A stretch of 30,835 nt of DNA, from contig CAZRKA010000013.1 in the NCBI GenBank assembly GCA_964600345.1, positions 1 to 30,835 on the forward strand, written 5' to 3'. Origin of the DNA: JABMMZ01 sp964600345. Its GTDB lineage: Bacteria; Bacteroidota; Bacteroidia; NS11-12g; UBA955. Positions 9,085 through 17,492 of the stretch are shown here, in pieces; within the stretch, counting starts at the first letter, position 1; the number at the start of each line of letters is the position of its first letter. A program made the translations under genes and the position numbers. The notes under the pieces are model-generated. The model searched no databases and was not told the DNA's origin. It saw nothing but the letters and a program-made list of their open reading frames with translations.

Positions 9085-9114
9085 ATAGGGGAATAGGGAA
9101 ATGCATTGGAAACT

Positions 9115-10723
9115 ATGAGTAAAACACACAAAATAGATCTGTGTATTATAGGAACAGGTCCGGCAGGAATCATTCTGGCGCTTGAATTTGCATTGAAATG
9201 TCCTGATAGTCGTGTTGTTCTGGTAGAATTTGGAAAAAATGACAGCAAGGGCAGAAATAAGCTTGATGACAGCATAATAATAAACAATCTGCAGAACCAC
9301 CACGATCCGTATGAATGTACAAATAAAGGATTTGGTGGCACCTCGGCAACTTGGGGGGGCAGGTGTGTCATATTCGATGAAATTGACTTTATGTCAAGAC
9401 CTGTTTTAGGGAATGACTGTACCTGGGATTTGGAACTATTCAAAGAATTAAAGAAATACACACAAAAATCTGCAGATTATTTCGAATGCGGTTCGGATAA
9501 GTTCAACTTAAATGAGATTGAAGCCTTAAGAAATACCAGGATTGCAGAAAATTTCAAATCTGAAAATGTAAATGATGCATGCATAGAAAGATGGAGCATG
9601 CCTACAAGATTTGGAAAAAGGTATTCCGGGGAATTAAACAATATGCCCAATATTGAGATCATGGAAGATTACGAGGCTTATGGATTTTCAGAGCCTGATA
9701 TTGACGGTAAAGTAAATGAGTTGAAAATTAGAAGCAGAAAGAATGGTGAATTAACAACGTTAAAGGCCGGAGATTTTGTGCTTGCCGCAGGAGCAATGGA
9801 AAGTACCAGATTGCTTTTACTCAATAAACATTTGTTTGGACGATTGGGGGATGTGCCAAAGGCGCTTGGATCTTATTATCAGGGTCATATTTCCGGGAAG
9901 ATAGCGTCTGTCAGATTTTTTGGTGATCCGAAAAAAACGGATTACGGATTTATGAAGGATGCCGATGGAACATATATCAGAAGAAGATTTCAATTCAGTA
10001 CAGATTTTCTGATAAAAAGTGACCTTTTAAATACCGCCATTTGGCTGGATAATCCGCTGTATCATGATCCAAAACACAGGAACGGGGCCATGTCTCTAAT
10101 CTATCTGGCAATGATAAGTCCGGTTCTGGGTAAGCGTCTTGCACCTCCGGCAATAAAGCATTCGATCACAAAAGGTAAAAAGATATCTGTTTGGCCACAT
10201 TTGTTCAATATTTTGAAAGATTTCCCCGGATCATTACTAATACCTGCCGGAATATTTTATCGCAGATATTTCCTTAAGCGCAAATTGCCGGGCGTATTTC
10301 TGTATAATCCGGCTAATGAATACGCTCTTCATTTCCATGCAGAGCAATTACCGGATAAAGAGAATAGAATGTCTGTTGATGAAGACAGAAGTACTTTGCT
10401 TATTAATTACGGCATCAATGAAAAGGACATTGATTCAGTTATTCAACTTCATCAGGAACTCGACAAATGTTTACAGCAGTCGGGCTGCGGAAAATTAGAA
10501 TACTGGTACCCGGAAAATCAACTAAGAGAAGTGATCAGAAATANNNNNNNNNNGTCCGGAAAATGGAGTTGTAGACCGCAATCTTAAACTCTTCGGAACA
10601 GAAAATGTATACGTATGCAGCAGTTCTGTGTTTCCAACTTCAGGTCAGGCAAATCCAACTTTTTTACTAGGGGCTTTTTCTGTCAGGCTTGCGGCCTTCC
10701 TTTCAGATAAAAAAAGAAACTAA
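9115..10723 (+). CDS. GMC-family (glucose-methanol-choline) FAD oxidoreductase, interrupted by an assembly gap
   Basis: The start is ATG 9115 (MSKTHKIDLC). The N-terminal FAD-binding Rossmann motif is GTGPAG within CIIGTGPAGIILALEFA, followed by FGGTSATWGGRC, which resembles the GMC ATP/FAD-site region, and VLAAGAMESTRLLL. A run of 10 Ns at 10544-10553 breaks the gene. Past it the frame shifts from 1 to 2 and reads PENGVVDRNLKLFG, then CSSSVFPTSGQANPTFLLGAF, the classic GMC C-terminal motif, ending TAA 10721-10723. Protein family knowledge puts the HxMGTTRM-type active-site block just where the gap is. The gap length is therefore probably a placeholder and the gene likely intact in the organism. 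Substrate unknown; such enzymes oxidise alcohols or sterol-like compounds. It lies 12 nt upstream of rsmE. Confidence 0.85.
10544..10553. other. Assembly gap (10 Ns)
   Basis: Ten undetermined bases. The coding frame differs on the two sides, so the real gap is not simply 10 bases; probably a few to a few tens of codons are missing. Confidence 0.98.
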
Positions 10724-10735
10724 ACGGATTAATAA

Positions 10736-11431
10736 ATGCAGCTTTTTTACAGTAAACAATACAATGACAAAATTCTCATTTTTGATAAAGAGGAGACAAG
10801 GCATTGTAAAGTACTCAGAAAGTCACCGGGTGATATACTCGCAGTAATAGACGGAATGGGGTATTTAATGAAGTGCCGTTTAAATGCTTATAAAGGAGAG
10901 GAAACCAATCTGGAAATACTTGAATCGACGCTAATGTCTCGTCAGAGAAATTACAGACTTCATTTGTATATAGCGCCGACAAAGCAAAACGATAGAATAG
11001 AATGGATGCTTGAAAAAGCTGTAGAACTCGGACTCGACGAAATTACTTTTATCGCCGGGGAACATTCGGAAAGGGTAAGACTGAACATGAACAGGCTTGA
11101 GAAAATTGCCATATCGGCAATTAAGCAAAGTGTACAGTATTACTTGCCGATAATCAACCCCATAACTGAATTAAAAGATATAACTCCGTCAGGTACAGTC
11201 CTTTTGGCACATTGCAGGGCTGATATGCCCCGAAAAGGTATTTCTGAAGTGTTGCATAATATAAATGTGAAGGATGTTTCTGTTTTGATCGGTCCGGAAG
11301 GAGATTTTTCTGTAGACGAAATCGGTAATTTAATATCAAAAGGTGCTGTACCCGTAAGTTTAGGCAACACGCGTCTCAGAACCGAGACAGCCGGTGTATA
11401 TATCTCTGCGCTCATGAATGCAATCCTCTGA
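10736..11431 (+). CDS. rsmE: 16S rRNA (uracil-1498-N3)-methyltransferase RsmE
   Basis: 231 residues, the usual length. An N-terminal PUA-like domain (MQLFYSKQ, then EETRHCKVLRKSPGD) precedes a SPOUT methyltransferase domain whose trefoil-knot motifs are clear: LLIGPEGDF-like (VLIGPEGDFSVDEI) and VSLGNTRLRTETAG. RsmE adds the m3U1498 mark to 16S rRNA using S-adenosylmethionine. The central IAPTKQNDRIEWMLEKAVELGLDEI segment is also typical of the family. ATG 10736 follows the GMC gene closely, so they may be cotranscribed. A 137-bp spacer separates it from the arginase gene. Confidence 0.95.
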   Translation: MQLFYSKQYNDKILIFDKEETRHCKVLRKSPGDILAVIDGMGYLMKCRLNAYKGEETNLEILESTLMSRQRNYRLHLYIAPTKQNDRIEWMLEKAVELGLDEITFIAGEHSERVRLNMNRLEKIAISAIKQSVQYYLPIINPITELKDITPSGTVLLAHCRADMPRKGISEVLHNINVKDVSVLIGPEGDFSVDEIGNLISKGAVPVSLGNTRLRTETAGVYISALMNAIL

Positions 11432-11568
11432 ATTTTGAATACAGCGGATTTTTTGTAAATTCGCAGTTCTTTATTGACACCATAGTTATTCTTGGTGTTT
11501 CTCTATGCGAATGGTCTGTATCGATGAGTTTTGATGCAGGTTTTTATGCAGATGGGTAAAGAACTATT

Positions 11569-12516
11569 ATGCCATTTAAAGACAAAAAAATAAGACTTAT
11601 TCTGTCTGATTTCGATATCGGTGCCGGTAAAAAAGGTGCAGCCTTAGGGCCTGCAGCACTGAAAGGTGAATTGAAAGAACTTGGAATCGAATTCTCATCA
11701 TGGATAAATCTGAACAGCAATGGAAATCACAAATCAGGATTCGAATATCCTTATTGCAAACACATCGATGCCATCAGCGAAGCAGCATTGAAGCTGAACA
11801 ACGAAATAGTACAATCAGTGCAAAAGGATGAGACGCCTTTGATATTTTCAGGCGATCACAGCAATGCAATAGGCGGAATCAGCGGACTGGCCAATGCCAA
11901 TCCCGGTAAAACAATCGGAGTGATCTGGATAGATGCCCATGCTGATTTACATTCGCCATATACTACGCCATCCGGTAATATGCACGGAATGCCGCTGGCA
12001 GCCCTGACAGGAAGCGATAACCTGAAAAATAAGAAAAACGAGTTGAGTATTGAGGAGATAGCAGCCTGGGATAAACTCAAATCAGTTGGAGGCGATGAAA
12101 TATGCCCGAAAATAGATACCCGCAACATTGTATTTATTGGAATCAGGGATGCTGAAGTGCAGGAATGGGACCTCATCAGTTAGAAGCAGATTAAGACCTT
12201 AGAGCCTGATGATATTAAGGAACACGGTATTTATTACGCCCTTAACAAAGGACTTGAGCACCTTTCACACTGCGATCTGTTATATGTTTCATTCGATGTA
12301 GATTCACTTGATCCATCTATTTCGACCGGAACCGGAACACTGGCTGAAAACGGATTAAAAATAAATGAAGCGGAAGGTGTTTTCAGGACCTTGCTGAATC
12401 ACCCGAAACTGGCTGCTTTCGAGATCACCGAAATCAATCCGGGACTCGACGGTGAAGGCCGGAAAATGTCTGCAGTGGCAGCATCTTTGTTCAAATTCGG
12501 ATATGATATTGCCTGA
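11569..12516 (+). pseudogene. Arginase-family ureohydrolase interrupted by an in-frame TAG
   Basis: From ATG 11569 the frame reads 204 codons to TAG at 12181-12183, then continues open in the same frame to TGA 12514-12516. Ignoring the TAG gives a 315-residue protein of normal arginase length. Before the stop: SGDHSNAIG (residues 94-102, metal ligand His97), IDAHADLHSP (Asp122, His124, Asp126) and TPSGNMHGMP, an arginase-type substrate loop. After it: SFDVDSLDPS (Asp243, Asp245), GTGT and EITEINPGLDGEG. The binuclear Mn site needs both halves, so the 204-residue product should be inactive. Arginase (arginine to ornithine and urea) fits better than agmatinase or formimidoylglutamase, but this is by motif only. 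Causes could be a recent nonsense mutation, a sequencing error, or readthrough. Confidence 0.82.
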
Positions 12517-12690
12517 TTAGGTGATTATCAAATAATTGGCACTTAATTTCCTCTTTTTTTACCGGAAATCTGAAATGTATAAATCACGCAATTCCTGCCC
12601 CGTTTTTTGAGCTTTATTGAATCCGGAAAAACCCTGACCGGAAAATATGCGTAAACTGCTGAAAAACTGTGGAAATATTTGCCATTTCGA

Positions 12691-12722
12691 TTAGTTTATG
12701 ACAGAAAAAAATCGTATTTTTA
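12691..12722 (+). promoter_or_regulatory. Possible gyrB promoter
   Basis: TATTTTTA at 12715-12722 differs from TAnnTTTG in its last base, and TTAG at 12691-12694 is a near -33 element with a 20-nt spacer. The gyrB ATG is 27 nt downstream. An alternative one-mismatch -7 lies near 12674-12681. Confidence 0.35.
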
Positions 12723-12749
12723 CACTTTAAAATATCAATCATTTAAAGT

Positions 12750-14699
12750 ATGAGTGGAAGTATAGATAAAAGTAATTACGGCGCGGATAATATTCAGGTG
12801 CTTGAAGGACTGGAAGCCGTAAGAAAAAGACCGGCAATGTATATCGGAGATGTGGGTCCTAAAGGTCTTCACCATCTGGTTTATGAAGTAGTAGACAACA
12901 GTATAGACGAAGCACTTGCCGGATATGCAAGAAATATTGAAGTTTTTATAAATCCGGACAACAGTATTACTGTTACGGATGACGGAAGGGGAATCCCGAC
13001 CGATATGCACCAGAAAGAGAAAAAATCTGCGCTTGAGGTTGTTATGACTGTATTGCACGCAGGTGGTAAGTTCGACAAGGACACCTATAAAGTTTCCGGT
13101 GGTTTGCACGGTGTGGGTGTCAGTTGTGTTAACGCATTGTCAACCCAGTTAATAGCCACTGTTTACCGCGATGGTAAAATTTACCAGCAGGAATATAATT
13201 GCGGTAAGCCCTTGTATGACGTTAAAATTGTCGGCGATACGGATAAAAGAGGAACAACTATTCAGTTCAAGCCGGATTCAAGTATTTTTTACAACACCGA
13301 ATACAATTTTGATACCCTAAGCAATCGACTCAGAGAATTGTCTTATCTGAATAAAGGCATTCGCCTTACCCTGACGGATTTGCGTGTTGTGGATGATTCT
13401 GAGCCCAGAACTGAAGAGTTTTACAGCGAAGAGGGATTAAAGGAGTTTATTACCTACCTCGACAGCACAAGAGAAAAAATAATTCCGGAACCTATATACG
13501 CAGAAGGAGAAAAACAGGGCATTCCTATTGAAATAGCCTTTCAGTACAATGCGGGTTACAGCGAAAACCTTCATTCCTATGTCAATAACATTAATACGAT
13601 AGAAGGTGGAACCCACGTGGCCGGTTTCAGACGGGGTTTGACCAGAACCCTTAAAGCTTATGCCGATAAGGAAGGTCTTCTAAAGAATCTTAAATTTGAA
13701 ATAAGCGGAGACGACTTCAGGGAGGGATTGACAGGCGTTATTTCTGTTAAGGTACAGGAACCGCAGTTTGAAGGTCAGACCAAAACCAAATTGGGCAACA
13801 ATGAGGTAATGGGAGCTGTAGATGTATGCGTCGGAGAAATTCTCGGCAATTACCTTGAAGAACATCCAAAAGATGCCAAAACCATTGTCAATAAAGTGAT
13901 ACTTGCTGCTACCGCCAGGCATGCCGCGAGAAAAGCCCGCGAAATGGTTCAAAGAAAAGGTGCCATGAGTGGTATGGGATTGCCGGGTAAACTAAGTGAC
14001 TGCTCAAGCACAGATCCTGGTAAATGCGAAATCTACCTCGTGGAGGGAGATTCTGCAGGTGGAACCGCCAAGCAGGGACGCGACAGGGTGTTTCAGGCTA
14101 TCATGCCATTGAGAGGTAAGATTCTCAACGTCGAAAAAGCAATGGAACACAAGATTTACGAGAATGAAGAAATCAGGAACATGTTCACCGCTCTCGGGGT
14201 TAAAATCGGAACAGAATCGGATGATAAAGAATTGAATATAGAAAAACTGAGATATCATAAGGTCATTATCATGACGGATGCCGACGTTGACGGAAGCCAT
14301 ATACGCACACTTATTCTCACGCTGTTCTACCGATACATGAAAAAACTGATTGAGAACGGATATGTTTACATTGCAACTCCGCCTCTTTATCAGGTTAGAA
14401 AAGGCAATGTCAGCCGTTATTGCTGGACTGAAGAACAACGCGAGCAGGCTGTCCTGGAAATTGCAAAAGGAGCTAATCCGGATACCGTTACCGTACAGCG
14501 TTACAAAGGTCTTGGTGAAATGAACTTCGAACAATTGTGGGAAACAACGATGGATCCTGCACGCAGAACTTTGAAACAGGTTACACTGGACAGTGCCGCA
14601 GAAGCAGACCATATTTTCAGTATGCTGATGGGTGATGAAGTTCCGCCGCGACGCGAATTCATTGAGAAGAATGCGAAATATGCCAATATTGACGCTTAA
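12750..14699 (+). CDS. gyrB: DNA gyrase subunit B
   Basis: 649 residues, the short gyrase/ParE-type length usual in Bacteroidota. The N-terminal GHKL ATPase has IQVLEGLEAVRKRPAMYIGD, EVVDNSIDEALAG, DDGRGIP and SGGLHGVGVSCVNALS. The transducer domain is followed by the Toprim domain with EIYLVEGDSAGGTAKQGR and the magnesium-binding DADVDGSHI. The C-terminus has YKGLGEMN and the arginine-rich TMDPARRTLKQV block. Gyrase introduces negative supercoils using ATP as A2B2. The paralog ParE is not fully excluded, but the QRKGAMSGMGLPGKLSDCSS block and overall similarity favour GyrB. It is transcribed alone and ends in a strong terminator. Confidence 0.95.
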   Translation: MSGSIDKSNYGADNIQVLEGLEAVRKRPAMYIGDVGPKGLHHLVYEVVDNSIDEALAGYARNIEVFINPDNSITVTDDGRGIPTDMHQKEKKSALEVVMTVLHAGGKFDKDTYKVSGGLHGVGVSCVNALSTQLIATVYRDGKIYQQEYNCGKPLYDVKIVGDTDKRGTTIQFKPDSSIFYNTEYNFDTLSNRLRELSYLNKGIRLTLTDLRVVDDSEPRTEEFYSEEGLKEFITYLDSTREKIIPEPIYAEGEKQGIPIEIAFQYNAGYSENLHSYVNNINTIEGGTHVAGFRRGLTRTLKAYADKEGLLKNLKFEISGDDFREGLTGVISVKVQEPQFEGQTKTKLGNNEVMGAVDVCVGEILGNYLEEHPKDAKTIVNKVILAATARHAARKAREMVQRKGAMSGMGLPGKLSDCSSTDPGKCEIYLVEGDSAGGTAKQGRDRVFQAIMPLRGKILNVEKAMEHKIYENEEIRNMFTALGVKIGTESDDKELNIEKLRYHKVIIMTDADVDGSHIRTLILTLFYRYMKKLIENGYVYIATPPLYQVRKGNVSRYCWTEEQREQAVLEIAKGANPDTVTVQRYKGLGEMNFEQLWETTMDPARRTLKQVTLDSAAEADHIFSMLMGDEVPPRREFIEKNAKYANIDA

Positions 14700-14717
14700 T
14701 TAAAAAGTATAAATGAG

Positions 14718-14742
14718 AAAGGGCCTTCGTGGCCCTTTTTTT
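14718..14742 (+). terminator. Rho-independent terminator of gyrB
   Basis: AAAGGGCC (14718-14725) and GGCCCTTT (14731-14738) form an 8-bp perfect stem around a TTCGT loop. The distal strand runs into a T tract ending at 14742. It starts 18 nt after the gyrB stop codon. Confidence 0.92.
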
Positions 14743-14823
14743 ATGCATTTTGCGATTTATAAATTCGCTGTTTTTTGCTATTTTTCTTATCAGAAGCCAA
14801 CCTTTAATCTCTTAAAAATTCTC

Positions 14824-14831
14824 TATTTTTG
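14824..14831 (+). promoter_or_regulatory. Bacteroidota -7 promoter element (TATTTTTG) for guaA
   Basis: A perfect TAnnTTTG match followed directly by GCAGCC, as at yidC. The guaA ATG is 14 nt downstream of the element, so the leader must be very short. No clear -33 element is seen. Confidence 0.6.
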
Positions 14832-14845
14832 CAGCCTTCAATTTC

Positions 14846-16372
14846 ATGCAAGAACAAATATTAATTCTGGATTTTGGGTCGCAGTACACACAATTGATAG
14901 CGCGCAGAGTGAGAGAACTGAATGTGTATTGTGAAATACACCCTTATAACCATGCTGTAGAACTCAACGACAGTATAAAAGGCGTGATTCTCTCGGGCAG
15001 CCCTGCTTCGGTCCGGGATTCGGAGTCTCCCCAAATAGATTTAAATCAGTTTATAGGGAAAATTCCGGTTTTGGCAGTGTGTTACGGCGCACAATATATT
15101 GCCCAGAAACTGGGCGGTGAAGTGGCTGCCAGCGATCACAGAGAATACGGAAGGGCAATGCTGCATATCAGCAGCGAATCAAAGCTTCTCAAAGGTTTGA
15201 ATTCACCTACTCAGGTATGGATGAGTCACGCCGATACCATCATGTCTCTACCTGCAGGTACTGAATTGCTCGCAGGAACAGATTCAATTGCCAACGCAGC
15301 CTTCAGATTAAAGGATTCCGAAACTTATTGCATACAGTTTCATCCTGAAGTAACTCACAGTACCGAAGGACTCAAATTGCTTGGGAATTTTGTTAAAGAA
15401 ATTTGTAACTGCACTCAAGACTGGAACCCTGATAATTTTATTCACGAAACAGTCGAAAATCTCAAAAAGCAACTCGGCGATGACAAAGTTATACTGGGTT
15501 TGTCCGGCGGTGTAGACAGCAGTGTCGCAGCTGCACTCCTGCACAAGGCAATTGGCAAGAACCTTTACTGTATTTTTATTGATAACGGACTTCTGAGACA
15601 GAATGAGTTTTCTCAGGTTTTGGAGACCTACAGGCAAATGGATTTAAATGTAATAGGAGTTGATGCTTCATCTCAGTTCTACGAAGCTCTTGCAGGCTTA
15701 TACGATCCTGAGGCCAAGAGAAAAGCAATTGGCAGGGTATTTGTCGAGGTATTTGATCAGGAGTCACACAAGATTAACGGCGCACAATGGCTGGCTCAGG
15801 GAACCATTTATCCGGATGTTATCGAATCCGTTTCAGTAAAAGGACCATCAGCAACCATTAAATCGCATCACAATGTTGGCGGACTTCCCGAAAAAATGAA
15901 AATGAAGATAGTAGAACCACTGCGATCACTTTTCAAAGATGAAGTGAGAAGAGTAGGTGCCGCACTGGGAATTCCTTCCGATATTCTAGGAAGACACCCA
16001 TTCCCCGGCCCCGGACTTGCCATACGTATTATTGATGATATTACGGCAGAAAAGGTCAGAATATTGCAGCAGGCTGATGCTATTTATATCAATACTTTAA
16101 GAGAAACAGGCTGGTATGACAAGATATGGCAGGCAGGCGCCATATTCCTTCCGGTTAAAAGTGTAGGCGTTATGGGAGATGAAAGAACATACGAATATGT
16201 AATAGCTCTGAGGGCCGTATCTTCACTCGATGGTATGACTGCTGACTGGGTGCATATACCTTATGAAATACTTGCTGATGTGAGCAATAAAATAATCAAC
16301 AGAGTAAAGGGCATAAACCGCGTAGTATACGACATCAGTTCAAAACCGCCGGCAACCATAGAATGGGAATGA
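14846..16372 (+). CDS. guaA: GMP synthase (glutamine-hydrolysing)
   Basis: 508 residues. The class I glutamine amidotransferase domain begins LILDFGSQYTQLIARRVRE. It has the nucleophile in AVCYGAQ (Cys near residue 79) and the His/Glu of the triad in FHPEVTHS (near 166). The ATP-pyrophosphatase domain has the P-loop LGLSGGVDSSVAA (about 218-230), and the C-terminal dimerisation domain contains RHPFPGPGLAIRI and ends ISSKPPATIEWE, the invariant GuaA terminus. It converts XMP to GMP with glutamine and ATP. ATG 14846 is the canonical start. The next gene starts 1 nt after the stop, so it heads an operon with a periplasmic-binding-like protein and an rRNA methyltransferase. Confidence 0.98.
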   Translation: MQEQILILDFGSQYTQLIARRVRELNVYCEIHPYNHAVELNDSIKGVILSGSPASVRDSESPQIDLNQFIGKIPVLAVCYGAQYIAQKLGGEVAASDHREYGRAMLHISSESKLLKGLNSPTQVWMSHADTIMSLPAGTELLAGTDSIANAAFRLKDSETYCIQFHPEVTHSTEGLKLLGNFVKEICNCTQDWNPDNFIHETVENLKKQLGDDKVILGLSGGVDSSVAAALLHKAIGKNLYCIFIDNGLLRQNEFSQVLETYRQMDLNVIGVDASSQFYEALAGLYDPEAKRKAIGRVFVEVFDQESHKINGAQWLAQGTIYPDVIESVSVKGPSATIKSHHNVGGLPEKMKMKIVEPLRSLFKDEVRRVGAALGIPSDILGRHPFPGPGLAIRIIDDITAEKVRILQQADAIYINTLRETGWYDKIWQAGAIFLPVKSVGVMGDERTYEYVIALRAVSSLDGMTADWVHIPYEILADVSNKIINRVKGINRVVYDISSKPPATIEWE

Positions 16373-16373
16373 T

Positions 16374-17492
16374 ATGAGAACTGCACTATTCTGCTTCGGA
16401 ATTTTATTTGTAATGAATCTCAATGCACAAAAAGCAATTGTGCTGAAAGATAATACACCTCCATTTATGAAAGAATACAGGGTGGTTCTGATGTTGCCAT
16501 TTTGCCTTGGCATGCCCGATAAATGGAAAGTTAGAGATGTGATGGCAGAATATTACGAAGGTGTTGAAATTGCCATTGCCGAACTCGAACAACAGGGTAT
16601 GAAAATGCAGTTGACTGTACTAGACACTAAAATGGACAGCCTTGAAGTAATTCGTTTATTGTCTGATCCTGAAATGCAGAAAGCAGATCTGATCATAGGA
16701 CCGGTATATGACAATGAATTGTTTGAAGTAGAGAAGTTTTGTGCCATCTATAAAATCCCTTTGGTTTCACCCCTGAGATATTATCCTAACACACTGGGCG
16801 CTGATTTTCCGCTTATAAATTGCAACGCGGTAGACAGCATGCAGTTTTTCTATACCGGAAAACACGCTGCTGAAGCATTCAAAAATTTTCAGTTTATTGT
16901 TGTAGACGATGCAGCAATTGCATCCAGGGGATTTGCAGCCCGTAATTTTAAAAGGGCATACGAACTAAGTACAGGTAAGGTCTGTAAGTTGATAGACGGT
17001 AAAACCATAACGGCAGAATCTGTCTGGAATAAAAAGGATTCACTGTTTGTATTCTATACCGGAAAAGGCGCAGCAAGCTGCAATCAGGCAATAGAAAATA
17101 ACAAGAATGACAAATGGATAGTGGCAGGTCCGGCAGACTGGCTTAATATAGACCGGGTAAATTACAGCGTGCTGAATGGACTGTATTTTTACGATACTTA
17201 CAGCGTTCCATACAATGATACCATTTATAAAACGTTTCGCATCAATTACAGAACTAGATATGGTGGCGACCCTGAGCGTTATACCTTTATAGCTTATGAT
17301 CAGTTTTTGTTCTTCGGAACCGCGCTGATGGCCTTCGACCGCAATTTTTACAAGCATATACTCAATAAGGAATTCAATTATATTCACCGCACTTTCAATT
17401 TTGTTAAAAGAGGTAATCTGATTGAAAATGCAGGTCTTAATCTTTTTTATTACAGGGATTATAATTTTTACAAAGCATTTTGGAGGTACTGA
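16374..17492 (+). CDS. Secreted periplasmic-binding-protein-like (PBP1 fold) protein
   Basis: 372 residues. A signal peptide (MRTALFCFGILFVMNLNAQ, cleavage near residue 18-19) directs export. The rest looks like a type 1 periplasmic binding fold: YRVVLMLPFCLG, YYEGVEIAIAELEQQGMKMQLTV, then KADLIIGPVYDNELFEVEKFC and IPLVSPLR, the same order as in LivK/LpoA-like proteins. In Bacteroidota, related PBP1-like domains often follow LysM repeats in peptidoglycan-linked proteins; no LysM is present here. No transporter permease or ATPase is adjacent, so a simple ABC substrate-binding role is not supported; an envelope-associated sensing or LpoA-like role is an inference. It is 1 nt after guaA and overlaps the next gene. 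Confidence 0.7.
   Translation: MRTALFCFGILFVMNLNAQKAIVLKDNTPPFMKEYRVVLMLPFCLGMPDKWKVRDVMAEYYEGVEIAIAELEQQGMKMQLTVLDTKMDSLEVIRLLSDPEMQKADLIIGPVYDNELFEVEKFCAIYKIPLVSPLRYYPNTLGADFPLINCNAVDSMQFFYTGKHAAEAFKNFQFIVVDDAAIASRGFAARNFKRAYELSTGKVCKLIDGKTITAESVWNKKDSLFVFYTGKGAASCNQAIENNKNDKWIVAGPADWLNIDRVNYSVLNGLYFYDTYSVPYNDTIYKTFRINYRTRYGGDPERYTFIAYDQFLFFGTALMAFDRNFYKHILNKEFNYIHRTFNFVKRGNLIENAGLNLFYYRDYNFYKAFWRY

Noticed and set aside
12181..12183. The arginase TAG as a pyrrolysine or selenocysteine-like recoding site
   Set aside because: No structured recoding element or biosynthesis gene is seen in the window, and arginases do not need a special residue here; mutation or base-call error is simpler.
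12517..12749. Region before gyrB as a replication origin (dnaA-box cluster)
   Set aside because: No cluster of TTATCCACA-like boxes is visible and dnaA/dnaN/recF are not adjacent; gyrB is transcribed alone.
14004..14612. Long minus-strand open frame (about 200 codons) opposite gyrB
   Set aside because: It lies entirely antisense to the conserved Toprim region of gyrB, and its Cys/Phe-rich sequence looks like the complement of a coding gene with no recognisable domain.
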